From JBGRPZ01 sp041725955 (GTDB taxonomy: Bacteria; Bacteroidota; Bacteroidia; Bacteroidales; JBGRPZ01): DNA of 64,000 nucleotides. This document shows positions 60,065 through 64,000 of this stretch, piece by piece. The notes under the pieces are model-generated. The model made no database searches. It saw only the letters and a program-made list of their open reading frames with translations, and was not told where the DNA came from. The translations under genes were made by a program, and so were the position numbers. Each line of letters begins with the position of its first letter. Within the stretch, counting starts at the first letter, position 1. The stretch spans positions 98,165 through 162,164 of the forward strand of contig JBGRQE010000001.1 in assembly GCA_041725955.1 (NCBI GenBank), read 5' to 3'.

Positions 60065-61630
60065 ATGAATAGAGATTTGATGATAAAGCAGTTGGAAGCC
60101 AATAAGAATACTTGGGATATTGTTGTTGTTGGTGGTGGTGCTACAGGATTAGGAGCGGCTCTTGAGTCAGCAACAAGAGGTTATAATACTCTTTTGTTGG
60201 AGCAAGATGATTTTTCAAAAGGAACCTCAAGCCGTTCTACAAAATTAGTGCATGGAGGAGTGAGATATTTGGCTCAAGGTGATGTATCGCTGGTTTTGGA
60301 AGCTCTTCATGAAAGAGGATTACTAATGAATAATGCACCTCACCTTGTGCGAAATCAGGCTTTTATTATTCCTACCTATGCATGGTGGGGAGGGCCTTTT
60401 TATACTGTGGGATTAAAGGTATATGATATGATGGCAGGAAAATTAGGTTTAGGTCCTTCTGTACATATCTCCAAAGAAAAGGTGTTGAAATCTATTCCAA
60501 CATTAAGAACTGATGGACTTAAGGGAGGAGTAATATACCACGATGGACAATTTGATGATTCAAGGCTTGCTATTAATCTTGCCCAAACTTTTGTAGAAAA
60601 TGGAGGTACTATATTAAATTATGCAAAAGTTACTTCTTTGACAAAAGATTCGACAGGACTAATCAATGGTTTGACGTTTACAGATGTCGAGAGTGATAAA
60701 GAATATACAATCAATGCAAAGGCAGTTGTAAATGCTACTGGCGTTTGGGTTGATGATATTATGCATATGGATAATCCTAAAGAAAAGGCAAATGTAAAAC
60801 CTTCTCAAGGGGTGCACCTAATTTTAGAAAAGGAATTCCTTCAGGGTGATCATGCTATTATGATTCCTAAAACAGATGATGGCCGGGTACTTTTTGCTGT
60901 TCCTTGGCATAATAAAGTGGTTGTTGGAACTACAGATACATTAGTCGATCATGCAAGTCTGGAACCTAGAGCTCTTAAACAGGAAGTTAAATTTATTCTG
61001 GATACTGCAGGACGATATCTTACCCGTAAGCCTACAGCTAAAGATGTCAAAAGTATTTTTGCCGGTTTACGTCCTCTTGCTGCTCCATCAGGAGATAGTA
61101 AAAAGACAAAAGAAATTTCCAGAAGCCATAAGCTTATCGTAAGTATAAGTGGTTTGGTTACTATTACTGGAGGAAAGTGGACTACTTACCGAAAAATGGG
61201 AGAAGATACCATTGATAAAGCTGCTATGATCGCAGGATTAGTTGATCAGAAATCGGTTACAAAACGAATGGCTATCCATGGCTATTTAAGAAATTTTGAC
61301 CCACAAGATCCTTTATACTATTATGGTAGCGATATTTCTCGTATAAAGCAATTGATTCAAGAAGACTCTTCTTTAGGAGAACTTATCCACCCTTCTATGG
61401 ATTATATAAAAGCTCAAATCGTATGGGCTGCCAGATTTGAAATGGCAAGGAATGTTGAGGATGTTTTGGCTCGTAGAGTAAGAGCTCTATTCCTAGATGC
61501 CCGAGCTAGTGTTGAAATGGCTCCTGAGGTGGCTCGTATTCTTGCTCAGGAATTGCATAAAGATGAAACTTGGCAAAAAGACCAAATTGCTGCTTATACA
61601 GAATTAGCTAAAGGATATATATTAGAATAA
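60065..61630 (+). CDS. glpD: Glycerol-3-phosphate dehydrogenase (FAD, aerobic type)
   Basis: Membrane-associated flavoenzyme that oxidises glycerol 3-phosphate to dihydroxyacetone phosphate and reduces quinone, 521 residues. The FAD dinucleotide fold is DIVVVGGGATGLGAALESAT (about 18-37), followed by SSRSTKLVHGGVRYLAQGD, the DAO-family signature for GlpD. WHNKVVVGTTDT and SISGLVTITGGKWTTYRKMG are further conserved segments. It follows glpK by 16 bp. Note that FbaA in this window can use the dihydroxyacetone phosphate made here. Confidence 0.95.
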   Translation: MNRDLMIKQLEANKNTWDIVVVGGGATGLGAALESATRGYNTLLLEQDDFSKGTSSRSTKLVHGGVRYLAQGDVSLVLEALHERGLLMNNAPHLVRNQAFIIPTYAWWGGPFYTVGLKVYDMMAGKLGLGPSVHISKEKVLKSIPTLRTDGLKGGVIYHDGQFDDSRLAINLAQTFVENGGTILNYAKVTSLTKDSTGLINGLTFTDVESDKEYTINAKAVVNATGVWVDDIMHMDNPKEKANVKPSQGVHLILEKEFLQGDHAIMIPKTDDGRVLFAVPWHNKVVVGTTDTLVDHASLEPRALKQEVKFILDTAGRYLTRKPTAKDVKSIFAGLRPLAAPSGDSKKTKEISRSHKLIVSISGLVTITGGKWTTYRKMGEDTIDKAAMIAGLVDQKSVTKRMAIHGYLRNFDPQDPLYYYGSDISRIKQLIQEDSSLGELIHPSMDYIKAQIVWAARFEMARNVEDVLARRVRALFLDARASVEMAPEVARILAQELHKDETWQKDQIAAYTELAKGYILE

Positions 61631-61657
61631 CCCTCATGTCATAATAAGTAACGATAT

Positions 61658-62404
61658 ATGTTGAAAGAATTTTTTGCTGAATTGCTAGGAACTATGTTTC
61701 TAATTTTATTAGGAGATGCAGTTGTTGCTAATGTAGTTTTAAATAAAACTAAAGGAAATAGTTCTGGATGGATTGTAATTTCGTTGGCTTGGGGTCTTGC
61801 TGTATATGTAGGTATAGTTGTGGCTGGACCCTATTCAGGAGCCCATTTAAATCCTGCAGTAACAACAGGTTTGGCTGTTGCAGGAGTTTTCCCTTGGGCG
61901 AAAGTGTGGTATTATATAATTGCTCAAATGCTTGGAGGTGCTATTGGTGCATTTTTAGTTTGGGTATTTTACTATCATCATTTTAACCAGACAGAAGGAA
62001 AAATGGATAAACTGAATTGTTTCTGTACTTCTCCGGCAATTGCAAAAACAGGGAATAACTTTTTAAGTGAGATTATAGGAACTTTTGTGTTGCTATTTTT
62101 TATCTTAAGTGCTCATAAACCATTTCTTCAGGCTGATAATCTGCAAAATGTTGAGTTTGGATTAGGAGCTATAGGAGGGCTGCCTGTTGCTTTATTGGTT
62201 ACAGTAATTGGTCTTTCTCTTGGAGGAACAACTGGTTATGCCATTAATCCTGCACGAGATTTGTCGCCACGTTTTATGCATTCTATTCTTCCTATGAAAA
62301 ATAAGGGAGATAGTAATTGGTCTTATGGGTGGATTCCTGTTATTGGTCCTTTATGTGGTGCTGTTATTGCAGCGATCCTTTATCTTATTTTACCTTTAAA
62401 GTGA
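61658..62404 (+). CDS. glpF: Glycerol uptake facilitator (MIP/aquaporin family)
   Basis: Six-helix pore of 248 residues. The two half-helix motifs are NPA at 65-67 (GAHLNPAVTTG) and NPA at 197-199 followed by Arg-Asp (GYAINPARDLSPR). The aspartate after the second NPA and its arginine is typical of glycerol-conducting aquaglyceroporins rather than water channels, and the glpK-glpD neighbours agree. A strong terminator follows. Confidence 0.95.
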   Translation: MLKEFFAELLGTMFLILLGDAVVANVVLNKTKGNSSGWIVISLAWGLAVYVGIVVAGPYSGAHLNPAVTTGLAVAGVFPWAKVWYYIIAQMLGGAIGAFLVWVFYYHHFNQTEGKMDKLNCFCTSPAIAKTGNNFLSEIIGTFVLLFFILSAHKPFLQADNLQNVEFGLGAIGGLPVALLVTVIGLSLGGTTGYAINPARDLSPRFMHSILPMKNKGDSNWSYGWIPVIGPLCGAVIAAILYLILPLK

Positions 62405-62474
62405 TATGTAATTTAAGTCCTATATTTATTAAGTGTGTACTGAGTGATGATTTTTAAAATACTTTAGAGAATAG

Positions 62475-62514
62475 AAAAAATGCGATTGTCAAAAAAATGA
62501 CAATCGCATTTTGC
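62475..62514. terminator. Terminator of the glpKDF operon
   Basis: TGCGATTGTCA and TGACAATCGCA form a perfect 11-bp stem, with A/T runs on both flanks, so it can work in both directions. Confidence 0.92.
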
Positions 62515-62584
62515 TTTCAAAGATTTATATTGTTAGCACTTTCGACTATATATCTAATAAAATGCTTTAAGCTGTAAGCTTTTT

Positions 62585-62713
62585 TTATTTTTTATAACAG
62601 TCAATTGGAGTGCAGAATTCCATTATTGTTTTCTTGGGCTTATGATCGTCCAGATGTTTTGTGAATTTTATTCGACAAATCACATCTTTTTTTAATACTA
62701 TTTTATTTTTCAT
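62585..62713 (-). CDS. Possible small basic protein (42 residues)
   Basis: Open frame from ATG at 62713 to TAA, beginning MKNKIVLKKDVICRI and ending FCTPIDCYKK, with three cysteines and many lysines. It sits in the same direction as a usable terminator (62475-62514). There is no recognised family and no strong promoter; TATCTTG lies about 15-20 bases before the ATG. It may be a real small gene or chance. Confidence 0.3.
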   Translation of the reverse strand: MKNKIVLKKDVICRIKFTKHLDDHKPKKTIMEFCTPIDCYKK

Positions 62714-62960
62714 TTTTAAATGAATTCAAGATAAATTAATTCATGATTTATTCATTCTAAAAACGATTATCTGTTCAATAAGATTCTTTTGAAACTATTA
62801 AGTTTATTTTAAATTAATGTTAGCATAAGCTTTCGTGTTTTTTATAATTCTTAATTTTTCTAAAATATGATTATATGCTTTTGATAATAATGGTATATGT
62901 TTTTTAGTTTGAAGTAGTAAGCTATGAAATAAATAAGAAAACTATTTTTACATTTTTACT

Positions 62961-64000
62961 ATGAAGCTAACTCGACTAAACATGAAGTGTATAGCCATGT
63001 TATTGGTTGTATTTTTCTTACCCAGATTTTCCTCTGCTCAAGAACATAATGTAGGCGATGGTCCTCACGGCATCACAGCAGCCCCTTCTTTAGTTGAATT
63101 TCAGAATTCACTTTGGGCCTTATATCAGGGAAGAGGTGAAAATAAGAAATTAGAATATCGAATTTTTAAAGATGGTGATTGGACTTTACAATCTAGAGTT
63201 CCTAATTTAGAAATGTCAGAGAGTCCTTCTGCAGTCGTTTATAAAGATAAATTGTATGCTTTTCACCAAGATAATGGTCATAGAGGTGAATTATGGTATA
63301 CAATTCACAATGGCAAATCATGGTCAAATGATATGCATTTGGGAGGTATAGGTATGTCGTATTCTCCTTCTGCAGTTGTATTTCAAGATAAACTTTATGT
63401 TTTGCATAGGGCTAAAGATGGACGTCAAGAATTATGGTATAGTGTTTTTGATGGAAATTCATGGTCACGTGATATGGAAATTCCAACCATTCTATCAACA
63501 GAATCTCCTGCTACTGTAGTTTATAATAATAAGCTTTATGTTTTCCATCAAAGTGGTGGTGGAAATCATAATCAATTGTGGTATTTCACATTTGATGGTA
63601 AAACCTGGAGTAAAGATATGCGTGTAGGCGATGTACTATTGTTAGGAACACCAACTCCTGTTGTTTACAAAGATAAAATTTGGGTTATGCATCAAGGAAG
63701 CCCAAGATCAAACGAAATGTGGGTAACTACATTTGATGGACATGGATTTACTAAAGATGTTATAGTTAATGGTCCTCAAATGGGGGCTTCTGCCGGTGCT
63801 GCTGTATTCAATAACGAAATGTATAATTTCTATGCATATCGCGATGGCAAGGGGTATTTATGGTATATTAAAAACATAGATGGAGTTTGGAAAAGACCTG
63901 AAATTATTGATGGATTTAGCTTTGAAGATGGAGGCTATTTAGACAAAAAATTTGGAACATTTACCTTCCCTTCAACACACAACTCATATATTGCACCTCC
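62961..64000 (+). CDS. Secreted beta-propeller protein with probable PI-PLC X-like domain (cut by window edge)
   Basis: Frame open to the right edge, 346 codons seen. A signal peptide ends FFLPRFSSAQ. Residues about 45-320 hold about six repeats of roughly 50 residues with the pattern S-P-A-V-V-Y-x-x-K-L-Y-V-F-H-Q, then E-L-W-Y-x-x-F-D-G-x-x-W-x-x-D-M; this suggests a lectin-like or sialidase-like beta-propeller. The last residues, FGTFTFPSTHNSYIAP, match the opening of PI-PLC X-like phosphodiesterase domains, where the His in THNSY is catalytic. The enzyme part lies outside, so this half of the call is inference. Confidence 0.7.
   Translation, partial: MKLTRLNMKCIAMLLVVFFLPRFSSAQEHNVGDGPHGITAAPSLVEFQNSLWALYQGRGENKKLEYRIFKDGDWTLQSRVPNLEMSESPSAVVYKDKLYAFHQDNGHRGELWYTIHNGKSWSNDMHLGGIGMSYSPSAVVFQDKLYVLHRAKDGRQELWYSVFDGNSWSRDMEIPTILSTESPATVVYNNKLYVFHQSGGGNHNQLWYFTFDGKTWSKDMRVGDVLLLGTPTPVVYKDKIWVMHQGSPRSNEMWVTTFDGHGFTKDVIVNGPQMGASAGAAVFNNEMYNFYAYRDGKGYLWYIKNIDGVWKRPEIIDGFSFEDGGYLDKKFGTFTFPSTHNSYIAP

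Larger units (their letters stand above)
62405..62960. other. 556-bp region after the glp operon
   Basis: Contains the bidirectional glp terminator (62475-62514) and one small minus-strand open frame (62585-62713). No clear promoter box for the following PI-PLC-like gene; TACATTTT at 62949-62956 is a one-mismatch -7 candidate 5 bases before the ATG. Nothing else seen. Confidence 0.55.

Overview
The window is AT-rich, densely packed DNA from a bacterium of the phylum Bacteroidota, probably a marine anaerobe or facultative anaerobe of the Marinilabiliales (Marinifilum/Labilibaculum-like). The phylum call rests on two secreted gingipain-type proteases with type IX secretion (T9SS) C-terminal domains, a DAHP synthase-chorismate mutase fusion, small lipoproteins of Bacteroidota type, and -7 boxes of the form TAnnTTTG in front of many genes. 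The genus-level guess is inference. I saw no rRNA, tRNA, CRISPR array, insertion sequence or phage gene.

Layout. 1-6.3 kb: asnS (cut by the left edge), aroF-aroQ fusion, corA with an unusual upstream leader, a GT-C glycosyltransferase, a SHOCT-like membrane protein and a DgkA-type lipid kinase. 6.5-15.2 kb: S9 peptidase, class II FBP aldolase, universal stress protein, SPOR-domain protein, YgiQ-type radical SAM protein, M20 amidohydrolase. 15.7-18.2 kb: rbfA, methyltransferase, LolC/E-like permease. 18.5-26.5 kb: a tandem pair of large C25 proteases, the first aligning with Kgp and the second with Rgp around the catalytic residues. 26.5-27.4 kb: gene-free, with a 22-bp tandem repeat. 27.4-35.1 kb: tripartite RND efflux system, sodium:solute symporter and a DUF6314-like protein. 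35.1-42.4 kb: lipoproteins, a FUSC protein, a LuxE-like acyl-activating enzyme, elbB, an 818-bp gene-free stretch with an orphan terminator, then pabB-pabC.

42.4-58.4 kb is a catabolic island for branched-chain acyl-CoA. It holds a membrane FeS oxidoreductase (a likely ETF:menaquinone oxidoreductase), a fused isobutyryl-CoA mutase (IcmF), butyrate kinase, EtfBA, both methylcrotonyl-CoA carboxylase subunits, a methylglutaconyl-CoA hydratase, an acyl-CoA dehydrogenase and a two-subunit 3-oxoacid CoA-transferase. Together these suggest leucine/valine-derived acyl-CoAs are oxidised with electrons passed through ETF to quinone, and that C4 acyl-CoA can be isomerised and cashed in for ATP by the kinase. 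HMG-CoA lyase is not in the window. 58.6-62.4 kb is a glpK-glpD-glpF glycerol operon. The right edge cuts a secreted beta-propeller protein that appears to enter a PI-PLC X-like domain.

The points most worth a second look are the leader with a terminator-like hairpin in front of corA, the orphan minus-strand terminator and hairpin near 40.3-40.6 kb, the 22-bp AGGAGG repeat array, the IcmF-Buk-Etf-EMO metabolic module, the Kgp/Rgp-like protease pair, and the apparently leaderless starts of rbfA and pabB.
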